In this document: piece by piece, positions 36,568 to 48,874 of the stretch | Position numbering within the stretch: position 1 is the first letter of the stretch | Layout of the letters: each line of letters begins with the position of its first letter | Assembly (NCBI RefSeq): GCF_041956535.1 | Contig: NW_027192196.1 | Coordinates: 452,921-516,920, forward strand | Length of the DNA: 64,000 nucleotides | Direction: 5' to 3' | From: Calcarisporiella thermophila CBS 279.70 | Lineage: Eukaryota > Calcarisporiellomycota | Position numbers and translations under genes: made by a program | The notes under the pieces: model-generated | The model's input: the letters and a program-made list of their open reading frames with translations, nothing else | The model's database searches: none | What the model was told of the DNA's origin: nothing

Positions 36568-37046
36568 CTAACCGGACTTGTCGGCTTTACTTTTTGAGGT
36601 TTCGCACCAAGCAATTACCTGCTTACGATAGAAAGGCCAGGGAGGAAGGATAACCTGAATGGGCGCGGAATGAATGATGAGAATTATGTCAATAGCACCG
36701 AGATTGTAAAGATAATAATTACAATTGCGGAGACAAGCACTCCAGCGCCATAGATGCCGAACATGACGAGTAACGATTGCATGTAGCAGCCAACAATGAA
36801 TGCAGTTACCTAAGGATATGTAGAAATATTTATTCATTAATCGGCACGTATTAACAAAAGCAAACATGCAATGTACCGCGAAAATCGCAATTATAATCTG
36901 GAGAAGATCTTCAGATAATTTTTGTCCCTTGAAGTCCTGATGGCAGAAAGCAAATAAAAAGACAATGTGTTTATGATATAGGGCTAGACGCGCACTACTA
37001 TTGATCTTACAATATTCCATTCGAACCAATCTCTGAGATCTGCCAT
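36568..37046 (-). CDS. SPC1: signal peptidase complex subunit 1
   Basis: Small ER membrane protein of the signal peptidase complex (yeast Spc1, human SPCS1), which tunes signal-peptide cleavage. Four tiny exons give about 89 residues, starting MADLRDWFEWNI at 37046, then DFKGQKLSEDLLQIIIAIFA, then a second membrane segment (AFIVGCYMQSLLVMFGIYGA), and a last exon beginning VILPPWPFYRKQVIAW. The DxKGQKLxE and LPPWPxYR motifs are diagnostic. The single frame that reads through all introns would give a longer protein without the paired membrane hairpin, so I prefer the spliced model. It is convergent with the S31 gene and divergent with VPS5 (205 bp between starts). Confidence 0.87.
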
Positions 37047-37251
37047 GTTGAGAAGCTAGGAAAATAATAAACTACTAAGGGACTCGCGAATATGGAGAAA
37101 AAAAGTGATGATTTGACCAAATCTAATTGGAAAGCAAAAATCAAATTACGCGCTCTAGGCAAAAGAGAATAAAGCTAAAAAGCCATAGTGCACTTTAACA
37201 ATTCTCAGTAATATCTAATTTTGCGTTCAGTTTGATATTCTATTATTTGAT
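37047..37251. promoter_or_regulatory. shared divergent promoter of SPC1 and VPS5
   Basis: 205 bp between facing-away start codons, AT-rich. No distinct core element noted. Confidence 0.45.
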
Positions 37252-39489
37252 ATGGCAGATCATGAGCATAATGACACGGGAATTCCTTCGTTTAGCCAGA
37301 GAACCATGCTGGAGCAACTCGAAGCCAATCCCTTCGCTGATTTGGATAACGATCGGATGGTTCAATCTATGAGCTCAGCCGAACCTTGGACAATTCATTC
37401 AGAAACAGCACCCTCTCCTATCAATGAAGTTGAAGAAAATTCCCATATCGCTTATTCTACATCTCCTCATGCTTCAAGCGCAGACTGGTCTCCGGAGGAT
37501 CGCTTAACTAAGAGCCTGGCAAATATTAATTTGAATGAATCTAGCCGCACTGACTTTTCACCTCCTTCTTCACCCGTGCGCCGAATATCGGCTATCTATG
37601 ATACGCAATCACCAATTGCAGAGGACGAGAGCAGACAGAATTTTTCTGAAGTGAGCGAATCGGCTGAGGTGAAAAACGTTATTCGTCCGGTATTAGAACG
37701 GGAGGAACTACGCGGCAGCAATGAGAGTGTAAGGTCAGTTTTGCTCTCGGAAGAAGCTAGTCCTGCGCAAGATACCCCGAGCAAAAACAAAGACTCTGAG
37801 GTATAGATAGAATATATTTGGTCTATTTGTGCGGAATACTTATTTAGTATACTCTGACTGAATTACATATTAGTATCCGCTTAAGGTCGAAGCGCCCACA
37901 GGAGCTATATCATTTGATATCACTGTTGGTGAACCCCAAAAGATTGGTGATCCTATTAATGCCCACATTGTATACAAGGTTCGAACTAAGGTATAGTGTT
38001 TATTTCATGCCCTAGCTCCTTCATTTTTTTTTTACGAATATTCATGCTTTCATCATAGACCACTTCAACGAAATTCAAATCACAAGATATCACCGTCCAA
38101 AGGCGTTATCGCGACTTTTTATGGCTCTATAATCAGCTGGTGACAGATCATCCTGGTATTATTGTGCCGCCCGTTCCCGAAAAACATGCCATAGGTATAT
38201 ACACTACTACAATAAATTGAGATAATAATTAAATATTAATCGCACGTTATCTGCTTAGGTCGATTCCAAGACGAATTTATTGAATCTAGGAGAAATGCGC
38301 TGGAAAAGTTTTTAAGGAAAACAATACAACACCCTCACCTCTATGAAGACCCCAACTTGAAGACATTTCTGGAGTCAGACACGTTTAATGTGGATGTAAA
38401 TCTTTATACGAGAGTATACTAACTATATGTATACCCAATGAACTCATATTATCCCTCCGTTAGGTGAAGCAAAAGAAGACAGAATCAGAGTCGAAAGGAT
38501 TCATGAAATCGTTTGGCGAAGCGGTGTCGAGCGCAACCACTTTTAATAAATTCGTAGAAATGGATGAGGTATCTCTTCATAGATTGCTTATTTACTAATC
38601 CAGTCTCTTCGTAACTCTCGTCTCTTGGCATTCTTTTCAGTGGTTTGACACAAAAAAGCAACAATTGGAGACACTGGAATCGCAATTACGAGTCCTCCTT
38701 CGAGCTGTTGAAGCCGTGATCAAACAGCGGAAAGGTACTGAATAACAATCAAAAGTCTCCGCTGAAGATGTTTACATGGGCCTCCATTCTACTATAGACC
38801 TGGGCAGTGCAACCCAAGATTTTGGTAATAGTCTGGTGACGCTAGCCGATGTCGAGTTGAATCGGCCACTGGCAAGCAAGTTAGTCAATCTTGGAAATCT
38901 GCACAAGAAACTTAAAGGGCTTCATGAGAGGCAGGTTTGTATATAGAGAATGAGTGTGCATAATTTTGCTCTGGACATGATTGACCCAAAACAAACGGTG
39001 TCGTAGGCACTACAAGATGTTCTTACCCTCGCAAACACGATCGATGAGTACATACGTATCATCGGATCAATCAAGCTTGCCCAGCAGGCTCGAGTCAAGG
39101 CATACAATACATGGCAGAGCGCGGATTATGAGCTTCATCGACGCCAGGCTGCCTATGAAAAGGTCCGCTCTGGTCAGAAGACTCGTGTGGACAAACTAGC
39201 GCAGCTGCAAACCGAGATCACTGCGGCTCAGCACAGGGTTGAAGTCACCGAGCGGGAATTCGATCGGGTCACCCAATTAGTACGAGAGGAAATCACGCGC
39301 TTCGAGAAGGAGAAGGTGGAAGATTTTCGTGTCGGGGTCCACCTCTTCTTAGAAGCAATGGTTGCGCACCAGCGGGAGATCATTGGGTTATGGGAGGATT
39401 ATTTGGAGGAAAGAAGCATCAACGACACCAAGGGAAATCAAGGTGAACAGTCGACTTCGAACAGGAATAGCCTAGAGCAAGGCTCATAG
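37252..39489 (+). CDS. VPS5: retromer sorting nexin Vps5 (SNX1/2-like, PX-BAR)
   Basis: Membrane-bending subunit of the retromer/SNX-BAR coat that recycles cargo from endosomes to the Golgi. The N-terminal ~180 residues are Ser/Glu-rich and disordered. The PX domain begins near ISFDITVGEPQKIGD and contains the PI3P-binding RRYRDFLWLYNQL and VPPVPEKH. It continues to RRNALEKFLRKTIQHPHL and ends FLESDTFNVDV. The remainder is the BAR helical region (FMKSFGEAVSS, WFDTKKQQLETLESQL, DFGNSLVTLADVELNRPLA, ALQDVLTLANTIDEYIRIIG, then a long charged coiled coil to the stop). About nine exons and roughly 580 residues. The order and motifs favour Vps5 over Vps17 or Mvp1. Confidence 0.9.
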
Positions 39490-39889
39490 TGGAGTTTGTT
39501 TTTCATTTGTCCTTTCCTATTTTATTTTATATATATATATATTTTTTTTGGACCAATTTAATAGTCTCATTACTTTACTGTATTTTCTTCTCCTTTTGCT
39601 AACGACACTTTTATCCACCTCACTTTTTTTTTGGAAGAATTCCCTCGTCAAATTTATAGTAGGGTAAATATAAATATTTCAAATATAGCCTTTATTGCAA
39701 GTTAGAAATGAGGAACACGCAAAAATATAAAGAGGAATTCTAAATAGAAGAGGAGGAGAGACAGACAATAATACAAACATACAGGAGAGATGTGGATAAA
39801 TACGAGATACAAAAGTCCATGTACATAGATGGGTAGAAAGTTCGCGTATAAAAATAAGAGTCCCAAGAGGCCATCATAAGAAATAAAGT
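39490..39889. other. convergent 3' region between VPS5 and amino acid transporter
   Basis: Contains a (TA)n tract followed by T8 at about 39528-39549 and other AT-rich sequence. Nothing coding is supported. Frames continuing from 39702 are on the non-coding side of the transporter stop. Confidence 0.5.
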
Positions 39890-41539
39890 TTATGAAATAA
39901 TATACAAAAGCCGAGAAGGTATCCCACTCTCGCTCGGATCCCGATATAGTCTCATAAAGTTGAAGGTCAAGCAACAGATCATGACAAGCACTCCATAAAG
40001 CAACAGCAACACAGCAAGGATCTTCTTGGGTCGCCAGGGGTCGTTTTGATGCACTCTCCAATAAAATATCCCGGGCAAAATGAAGGAAATGGTAGTCGAT
40101 CCAGTGGCACCCACAAAGGATAAAACGAGATCAAGCTGGGATACACTAATGGATATCAGATAGCTAGCAAGAATAATTCCCGTGGTCATTAGGACATGTT
40201 TTTGGGTGGAGGGGGGCTCCGGGGGTTTGTTCGACACCACACTTGGAGAAGACCAGAGCCCATAGGCAATCTTGTCTAGGGAGTTGCGGCATGGGTGGCA
40301 TTGAAGAGGGAATGAAAACAAAACAAGAATAACAATAGAGATACGGCCAATGGTGACAAGCCAGCTAGCTGGGTCTATAACAGAAAGAGAGCGGCGTTAT
40401 AGACCTGATAGTCACATAAGCATAGGGGCAGGTTCAGGAAAACTTACATGCAGATATGATATTGGATGGGGCAGTGTTGCCAAACGTAAGATAGCCTAGA
40501 ATGCCAACCACCTCGTAGATAATCGTAGATGCCCCGATAGCTGAGGAGATGACCTTGGTGATGCTTCGAGGCGAATTGTCACGAAGTTCGTTATAGACAG
40601 AAAATATCTGGTGTGCAAAGAAGAAGAGGTTAGAATTTTCAAAAGAAACATGGCGGAAAAAAAACTATCCACAATGCAAAATATAAAGTGACATACATTT
40701 TGATGGCAGGTGAAGGCAAAAACAAATATTGGCAGATTCGTGAAGAACTTTGTCGAGAATCGAACTAGATCGATCTCTCCAGCGGGAGGCAGCTTGCTCG
40801 ATTCTGAAGGCGTAATGAAGCTATACACAACGATGAGAACCAAATAGGCCACAGCGAAGAGGGCAACCACGCTGGTATGCTTCAGAGAGTCCAGCCTTCT
40901 AAAAAAAGAAACGGGCGCAACCACCACCATCAAAACGGTGATCCAAAATCGTCTTCCTAACATCGGGGAGTCCAGCTGTAACTCGGGCATAATTGCATGC
41001 ATTATGCCCGGCATGAGATCACCAATAATTATGAGATACGAGATCCCTACTCCAAAGCATTTGATAGCAATGGCGCTATCGATCAAAATCTGGGCACGGG
41101 GAAATGTAATGCGAGCTACGGAAAAAAAGGAGGAGGTGCGACCGTTAACACGTGCCGCACAACGAGCCAGTAGATACAATCCAAAGCCTGATGCGAATCC
41201 CGAATAGATGATAAGAAGAATTCCAGGTATAATGCCGACAGACGCTATTGCTTGCGGCATGGCAAGCATTCCTGTCCCTAGATTTAACATTGCAAAGATC
41301 TTGGTGAGTTAATAATGCCCGCTCATCACAGTTTTAATTGGGGGCCTACCTAAGATAGTGTTGGAGAGATTGATGGTACAGCTGAAGAAACCAGCCTCTC
41401 CCTTCTCCTCAACTACGCCGATGCCCCGCTCTGCATCGCCTCGATCAACCGGAGCATATGATGTGTTTTGCGCCGTCGGATCAAGAGAATGGGTCCCATG
41501 TGAGCCGATGAGGGGTGTACGCTCTGTACTTGTAGGCAT
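39890..41539 (-). CDS. amino acid transporter of the AVT/SLC38 group
   Basis: Multi-pass secondary transporter, probably vacuolar. The first exon encodes a hydrophilic tail (MPTSTERTPLIGSHG, a di-leucine-like RTPLI as in vacuolar proteins) and the start of TM1. Splicing restores LSNTILGTGMLAMPQAIASVG, the signature of the AAAP family's first helix. About ten further membrane segments follow (for example GILLIIYSGFASGFGLYLLA, ISYLIIIGDLMPGI and PIFVFAFTCHQN), then IFSVYNELRDNSPRSI and EVVGILGYLTFGN, and the last exon with LILASYLIS-type helices. About 470 residues from about four exons. The closest yeast relatives are the Avt5-Avt7 exporters or animal SLC38. The substrate cannot be stated. It is tandem with and downstream of GID4 on the minus strand (231 bp). 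Confidence 0.85.
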
Positions 41540-41770
41540 TACTTGGGGAAGTTTATTTCTTACAAAAGGAAATGATGGCCAAGAGCAGAAACAAAAGGAT
41601 ATCTATGGCTGAAATAGAGAACCATACACCCCCACATGATTGGACAAAAAGTGTGACTACAATTATTTATAGCAAGAGGCAAGCCTGTTACCGTCATGGG
41701 GAAGATTATACAATTCAACACAAAACACGTGCAATTTCGCATCCCCATTAAGAAATGAAAACCGGAATGA

Positions 41771-43160
41771 CTACGCAAATTTGTAATGTGGGAACGAAAC
41801 GCCACAGCTTTCCACGACCGGCTTCAACTTCAAATGCTGGTAGGGGGAAGAGTTGTGGTCATGGTAGATCCCCTCAATCGTTCCATCCGATCGTCGCATC
41901 GAAAGATAGTACCAGCCGGCAATGGTGAGCTGGGACATGCTCGGAGCATTGATGAAGAATTGCTCTTTTAGAGTTTGTTTGGAGGCAAAAGTTTTCAGAA
42001 TAGGAGAGGGGCGCATTAGTAAAGCATGCGAAGGCTTACCTTTCCACCGCATAAGCACGTAGCCCTGGAGAATGTGGCGGAGAAATCTTGGAGAAGAGTA
42101 CGCAATACGCCTAACGGTGAGCTCGCCCAGCCCACGAAAAGGCTCAAATTTCCGCCAGTGCAGAAGATCCGTCTCTGCATCCGCATGCCATTTTTTCGTC
42201 CAAAGGGTGTAGTTTTTCATGTCTACGATCTACGCTCATCAAGGGTTAGGGAAGTCGACTCGAATACCAATGTGAATTCAAACATATGCCAACCTCGCCC
42301 TCCCAATAGGTGATGACTGGCCCCGATATATAGGGGACGTTGGTCGCCTCCATCAATCCCTCCACCCTCCCCTTGTGGAAATCGACGGAGTATATTGTCT
42401 AAATAGAAATACAAGTAAAAGATAAGGAAAATCAAAGGGGAGATGCACCGTGAATAGGGGAGTCACCCACCACTCGAACCTCCCAATCCTCCCTATGAGC
42501 GGCAGAAGATCCGCGAACGTGCTCGGTCAAGTGTTGAGTGCCAGTAAATACCCGCCCTGGTAGCAGATAGCTTGACGCCCCAAAGCAACTGCTAGCAGAC
42601 ACATTCAAATATGGCGATAACGGAATCTGGCCATGCCCCGCCTTCAGAACGCTCTGCTTGTGTCTGTAAGCCCGGTGTCGCGGTGGGAGCATGGATCGAT
42701 TCCGTCTTGCGCTTCGGGTGGGTGCAAGTGGGCTCCAAGTGTTGGCGGGAGGAGATTGCAACCGGGTACCGTAAGAATTCGAACTTTCACCTGATTGATC
42801 CATCTGATCCAAGTCTTGCTCCGCCACATCTTCGCTTAGGGATGAGGAATGAAGGTTGATCAAGTCAAAGGATACAGTTTCTTCATCCCATTGCGAGGGA
42901 GGGAGAGAGGGAGGTATAGGTAGGACAGCAAGAGGAGAAACACCTATTTGCGTTCTGCCCGACAATGTAGAAGAGGCCGAAGACAATTCGCTTCTTTCTC
43001 GACCGTCACTGTCATTATTGCTGGGGCTGAGGGTTGCGAGATCCTCATGCTCACGCATCGCCTGCCAAATGGGGTCCAGGAGATCTTCGGATTCAGCCGT
43101 CTCCTCGACCTGCGACCGTGCTAGAGGCAGATCATTCGGAAATGAAGCGTTGTTTTCCAT
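41771..43160 (-). CDS. GID4: GID4/Vid24, substrate receptor of the GID/CTLH ubiquitin ligase
   Basis: GID4 recognises Pro/N-degrons and delivers gluconeogenic enzymes to the GID E3 ligase when glucose returns. The N-terminal ~190 residues (43160 to about 42.6 kb) are Ser/Pro/Glu-rich and poorly conserved. The beta-barrel begins SYLLPGRVFTGTQHL, continues DWEVRVV, then across an intron VPYISGPVITYWEGE. A further splice gives IVDMKNYTLWTKKWHADAE, LLHWRKFEPF, GYVLMRWK and, across another intron, TIAGWYYLSMRRSDGTIEGI and SSPYQHLKLKPV. Human GID4 has matching KWDADEDVDRKHWGKF, YVFMRWKE and ASFAGFYYICF blocks. About five exons and 385 residues. One donor is GTTGGC, a weak site. It is divergent with the kelch gene (335 bp). 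Confidence 0.88.
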
Positions 43161-43495
43161 TACTGCAGTTAAATTAAGTCATAGTGTACCTGTCCTAAAG
43201 CCGAACCATAAAATATGAATTAGTGCCGGCTAGAATACCTCCTCCCTCCGACTATCCATCCTCGAATATCCCGATCGCTGATCTGGAGATAGTCAGTACA
43301 CTCTTGGGATGGAGATTGCCTTAGAATGTTCTACCGCCACAAATAAATTCTACCGGATCGACTAATTTTTTTTTGGCATGAAATGAAATTCAATTTTCAT
43401 TCTCGCTTAGAGCTTAATTTGTACCTTCAAGCACTCTCCTCAATACCGGCTCAACTAGTCTTTGTTTACTTATTCTAATCGTTTAATATCCCCTT
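43161..43495. promoter_or_regulatory. divergent promoter of GID4 and the kelch gene
   Basis: 335 bp between facing-away start codons. Mixed composition with a T8 run near 43.37 kb. No core element identified with confidence. Confidence 0.4.
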
Positions 43496-45314
43496 ATGAA
43501 TTTTGTGACCCATTCCATATCTCTGCTCCTCCTACTCTCTATACCTTCATTATCCTACGCCCTCCGTCCCTTGCCAAGCTTCTCACTTGCCTCCTCACTT
43601 CACCAAGATAAAATACTTTTTTATGGTGGCCGCTTCTTTAATGGCGCCATTAACAAGTTGAATAACACAGATCAGCTCTTCATACTCGACTTATCCAAGG
43701 GATGGAATGTGGCCGATCCTCCGTTTAGTTCCTTAGTACCTTCAATAGCTAATGATGCTTCCACGAAACTGACAGCTTCATGGCATTATGGTAGTATTTT
43801 TTTTTTCCTTCAAAAATGGAAGCAAAGCTGCGACTGTTTGACACATGGATGCTTATTCTTATCCCCTTCTCTCCTTTTCAGGTGAAGTAGTCGATGACAA
43901 TTTTATCACATTTGGTGGCTATATAGGCTCCGATACGGAACCCTACGCTAATCACTTTTTCCAATACGATACCGCAAGAAATACGTGGAATTTACCTTCA
44001 CCACCAACTGGGGATATACCTCCCTTGACCCGCAGTGGTGCAACTGATGTTGGCAAAGACAACTATATATATCTCTATGGGGGTGTCCAAGACATTAACC
44101 CCCAAGGCACCGACCTCAAGGACCCGGTCTACGACAATGTATGGGCTTTCGATACCAAAAATTGGACATGGAAGAATGTCACTCCTCAGAATCCCGGCCC
44201 AGGCCAGCGGCAGCGACATACGTTTACAAGGTTTTCCATTGTTTTCTCATTTTTTCCCCTCATTTTAATAACATTCAACCTTTCATTACCCATGGATATT
44301 TTTGCTCTAGACTATTGGATGGGCGATTTGTGGTCCTGGGTGGTCGAGATGCGAACGGAGTTCATTATGATTTCAAGGATTTGTGGATCTACGATCCTGT
44401 TGCGAAAAGCTGGGAGAATATGGTGAGTGTACAACCCATCACCAAACTAGCTGATTCGTATCAAGGCTAAAAATCCTAACTACTCAGAAATCGCAGGGTG
44501 GCGAACAAATCATGAATCGCGCAGGGCACACTGCGGTTTTAAGTAAACGCTCCCTCTCGAGCTTGTTCTCTTTCAACCATGTGTCCTTACTTTTCTTCTC
44601 GATTTCTGCAGAGCCAGATGGCAATATCATAGTATATGGAGGATGGACCGATGTAAGTTCAAATTTTTTAGTCCGCCGCTATGCCGATGGGCCCTTACTA
44701 CTAGTACTAAGGGATCGCATCTCTTCCAATCTTACTAGAAAAATGAACTGGCACAGCCGTTCCTTGCCCTCCTTAACACCTCCACTTCTCCATTTACTTG
44801 GACAATACCGACAGCTCAAAATTCCCCGGCTCGTGCTCGAGCATTTCATACGTGTCACCTGTACCGTGACACTATGATTGTTGCATTTGGCGCGATTGGG
44901 GTGGATAGATTGCGCACTTTTATTCCTTCCGATGAGCTTGTACAGCTGCTAAATGTAAATACTTGGGAATGGAAAACGTCGTACTCGCCAGAGTCCCAAC
45001 ACTCACAGCCCTCCGCCCTATCCAATCCAACATCAGGATTAAACATTGGGGTGGTAGTTGGAGGAACCGTTGGAGCTGTAGTGGTAGTGGTGGCCGCTGT
45101 TGCAATTGCGCTTATTATACGTAAAAAGCGGAGGCAGCAACAGTTTGATAAAGAGCGCTCGGAGATCCTGTCCGCGCCATTTGATCCTGTCCCTGCTCTT
45201 GGATCAAAGCACCACCGGGATAACCTCCTTGTCTATTTTGATAAACCTCACGAACACAGCCTAGATGTACCCTCCACTTCTCCCCCACCTCCTCCTCAAC
45301 ACCGGAATATTTAG
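43496..45314 (+). CDS. secreted/membrane-anchored kelch-repeat protein
   Basis: About 480 residues from around six exons. A signal peptide (MNFVTHSISLLLLLSIPSLSYA) leads into six kelch blades recognised by their GG-type strands: ILFYGGRFFNG, FITFGGYIGSD, IYLYGGVQDIN, FVVLGGRDANG, IIVYGGWTD and MIVAFGAIGVD. A Ser-rich stalk is followed by one transmembrane helix (IGVVVGGTVGAVVVVVAAVA), a basic stop-transfer KKRRQQQF and a short cytoplasmic tail ending in a Pro-rich segment (SPPPPPQHR). This type-I layout suggests a surface protein, possibly in cell-wall or adhesion roles, but no function can be assigned. Similar kelch-TM proteins are common in early-diverging fungi. Confidence 0.85.
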
Positions 45315-45513
45315 ACTACTATTTAATCTTTTCTACCTTATCTATCCCATCATAACCACGTTTTTCCATTAGTGCATTCTTTTTTTTAATCTTAGTTAAT
45401 TAATACGATTTTTTTTTTTAAATCAAAGAGGGGCTATTCAGGGCTGAAAAGGAAATGAAATGGAGATTCTGGGTATTGCAAATGTTATCAAATGTACATG
45501 CTCTGGATGGCCA

Positions 45514-48500
45514 CTATCTCAAGCCCCCTTCCCAAAAACTCCCTTGCAAACTCACCGTTCTTAGCGCGTCCCACCCGAATCCATCCCGGACTGTTTGCTT
45601 TTCCCCATCCTCATCGCCACTCTGGGCGCTCATTTCTCCGGACATATCATGCAGGCTCAGAATGAGATTTTTCAGTGCTCTTGTTCCAGACTCGCACAGA
45701 TTCGACGTGACTGGCCTCAGTTTTGAATGGTCAGGAAGTGAACGTTGCATTTTCCAAAGGCACACGTGGAGTCGGCGTTCATCCACCGCTCTTATGATCA
45801 GGCGCTGACGAAATCTGACTGTGGTTGGATCCATTTCGGCCGTTTCATTGAAGACTGCCGGCGGAAGTTCGATAAGCAGGCTAAGGTCTTTTGCGTGAAA
45901 GAGGCGGCGGCCAGAGTGTGTGCTCTGTGGGTGGCAAAGGCAAATAATAGAGTTACTATCTGGGATTCAACAAGGGGCGCCGCATTCAATCATGCCTTCT
46001 TTTCTGCAAAACCGAGATGTCGTGCTAAATTTTCCACGAGTAAGCCGCAAGAAGCCGATGGGGTTGATTTTGGGGTGATCAAATAGTACTCAGCTTTTAT
46101 CGGCAAGAGTACATCCACTACGTCTTAAAGATGGTCCCCAAAAACTAAATGAGGAAAGATCCCTCTGTAGTCTGCATAAACATGCACCCATACCTTGATC
46201 CGACCACCCTTGGAACTCGCTAGGTGCCACTTCACGTATTATGCCGGGTCTCACCTCCGTGTGGTCCAAGTCAATCTCCTCCTCTCCAACCTCCAGAGAC
46301 TGTCCCCCTACACCATAGCACACGGAAAAATAAAGTTCATCAGGTGACAGGGCAGCAAACACATCATTCACCGCGGTATAGAGCTTAGCGAAGTCCCCCG
46401 GCTTGAGCTGAGGCAGTACACTGAACCTTGTGGAGACGTTGCCCGAAATAGAAGTGACTTGCACTCGGATGTGAGTAATGCTTATCGCGCTAGACTCGTT
46501 CTTAATCTCGACTTCGATCCATGCTCGCGACTCCTCCCACCATCTGACACACGTTGCTCCAACCACTTTGATTGGCTCGCCCTCCTGTTTTGGTACTACA
46601 GCCTCAGTCTCATATTTCCTCTTCACAGGTAGGAGCGGCACTACTCGGCTTCTACGCTCTAATTGCATCCCCCCTACTCGTTCATGCGGGCGACGGAGAG
46701 AGCCACCCTCGCTACTTTCATTCACGATATCCCAGAAAGTGTTGTTCAGTCGATGGACGATTCCACGGGACCGTGCAAGTATACCTCTTTTCTGCGCTAA
46801 ATTATCAGCGAGCTGGCGTATATGGCTTTGATCTTCATGTAAGCGGCGCTCGAGTTCCCTGGCCACGGTGACAATCCCCGCACTCTCGGATACTAGTTCT
46901 TCAATGGGAAAAAAAAATTGGGGTATTACTTTCATATTTCAACCAATACTCTTATTCACCTCTGTCATCTCCTAGAGCGGATCTAGAGACCCGTGAGTCC
47001 ACTTTTAGTTCCAAAGGCGTGAAGGCTATTTTTCCGTCCGGGCATTGACGGGGTAAAACAATGGCAGTGTCTAACCAACCTTCATCAAATGATCCTATTA
47101 AAACTTCTCCATAGCTCCCGGCCACTGATATTATACAAGTGGTTTGAGAAAGGTTGGGCTAAACGGATAAAGTACGCTGTTTTACCTCCCATGATGATCC
47201 CATCTGCTCGATTCAACACGACCGTCCCCTGGTTTTTCATTCTCACGATCAGGCATGAGAGTTCATCACTTGATTTCCCGCCCGTAGCAGCAAGATTGGC
47301 AGCAAAACTAAAACGTAAAATAGCCCCATTTCTTATCAGCATGAAGAAAATCAAATAACCTTTTTCCACTGAAAGTTTAATATACATTTCTAACGGCGCG
47401 CTGTCAACTTCAGTACACCATAGGGCTGCTGCCCCAAATTCCCGGTCGCCTCTCATCAATACCACCAGGCCGCCTTCCGTTCCGAAGCACAGTTCATTAT
47501 CATGAAGACGGCAAATGGAGCATATGTCTCGCGCATAGCTTCTCACCAGAGCAGAATGATACAAGGGTGGTAGTTTCGGTTTGGCAGAGTGAGGTGTTTC
47601 CAACTCCAAGTGTCCAGTACGCGGGTGAATGTGAAGGATTCCGAATGAAGAATCGATGTCGGAAATAGCAAGCAAGCGGATGGTACAAAATTCGTAGCTT
47701 TGATGGGACGGGTGTGGTTGAGTATCTGGTTCACAAGGCTCTGATATGCTCAAAGTACGGAGGTGAGGGTCATGGATGTTTGGCTTCCAATGAACGGTGC
47801 GTTTGAACCTCCCCGAGCCAGCCCCAGCCGAGCTGCGTGGAGATTCGAAGATCAAGAATGCAGCTGGACCGTTTGTAATTATAGCGGCTTCTGAATTGTG
47901 AGGCATCATCAAGATATATGCTATGCATCGATGAAATTAACAAAGAGTTACCTGGAATTGGATGTGCAATTTGATCCAGGAACAAGTCCCATAGTGTCGC
48001 CCTGCCGCCATTGACAGAGCAAAGGCCAAACCATTGTCTGTGACTATGTTGAGTTCCTGAGCTCAGCAGTGCAACGGGCGATGCACTATATTATCGCAAT
48101 AAAGGCCAGAGACAATCGGTCAAACAAATCAAGCAATCCAACTGACACAAAAACTCACAGTCCACATTGAATATCGAGCACAACGCGTAAAAGTATGATT
48201 CTTGGCTGAAGCGCAACTAATGGCAAGAGAGGTGTGATTAAGACGGGATGGGACGCGCTGTGCGCGCCATTTACCTTCTGGCAATGCGAGCACCGTGGCT
48301 TCGCCCTCTTGCCGCCAATGCTCATCGATCCGGGTATACCATTTCCACTCGAGCCGGAATGGGCGGCCAGGGGCATGCTCGGCTGGGACCACTCTCGCAC
48401 ATAGGGCCCCGGTGTGACTTGGCACCCAGTGGCAACCGCCGTTATCGGGCGTGTCGAGGGTGCTTATCAGCGGACTAGAGGGTCCCATGCAAGCTTGGGT

Positions 48501-48671
48501 TATGTATTTGCGGAAGCACAAACGTGCTTTTCGCAATTCCAGCCTTAATGTAGGTTTGGAGTCTAAATCGGTCTGAGCTATTTGCGGCAAGCGAGAAGCT
48601 GCTTGGGCTCTCACAAAACCTTGCACAGGCGATTCTTGACCCATTCCGCATCCCACTATCATATGCTTCAT
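45514..48671 (-). CDS. large beta-propeller/coiled-coil/Ig-like protein; candidate FAAP100/FANCB-like
   Basis: No firm family assignment. Exons join from MKHMIVGCGM (48671) to the stop at 45514 (about 900 residues). The first ~550 residues look like a seven-bladed propeller: strand-rich text such as IILLRVVLDIQCGLASPVAL (exon join with GTGAGT donor), WFGLCSVNGGRATLWDLFLD, AAFLIFESPRS, ELCFGTEGGLVVLMRG and GAILRFSFAANLA. A coiled coil follows (about 46.9-46.75 kb, ARELERRLHEDQSHIRQLAD), then a basic linker and an Ig/appendage-like domain (WIEVEIKNESSAISITHIRV ... LKPGDFAKLYTAV ... YFSVCYGVGG). A helical C-terminal region follows (GLLVENLARHLDSN, LFHAKDLSLLIELPPAVFN), continuing to 45514. Propeller, coiled coil, Ig-like domain, helical tail is the order in FAAP100 and FANCB, the Fanconi core scaffold, and also resembles BBS-type proteins. 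Exon joins near 46.0-46.1 kb are inferred from phase. Confidence 0.65.
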
Positions 48672-48874
48672 GCAACACGCATTTGAAACCTGGGCCAACG
48701 GCGGATGCGGGGAAACCCCCGCATCATTTTTCAGGTTAGAATTAAATTTCCTTGCGGACGGCTTAATTTTCCGTTCCTAGCTCTTCCTCGGCCTTTTCTT
48801 CCCCTGCCCTCGCCTCTTCTTCCCCCCAGCCCTCGTCTCCCCCCTCTTCCCAACCCCTAGTCTGCTCCTCCACC
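48672..48874. promoter_or_regulatory. divergent promoter of the propeller protein and the alpha/beta hydrolase
   Basis: About 200 bp between facing-away starts. The hydrolase side (48.78-48.87 kb) is strongly C/T-rich, a common feature just before fungal start codons. Confidence 0.45.

Noticed and set aside
36568-37029. Single long minus-strand frame read as one protein
   Set aside because: It reads through three introns; spliced exons match signal peptidase subunit 1 exactly in motif order and size.
45745-46086. Plus-strand frame of about 113 codons
   Set aside because: It lies opposite minus-strand exons that continue the propeller gene in phase; no family signal of its own.
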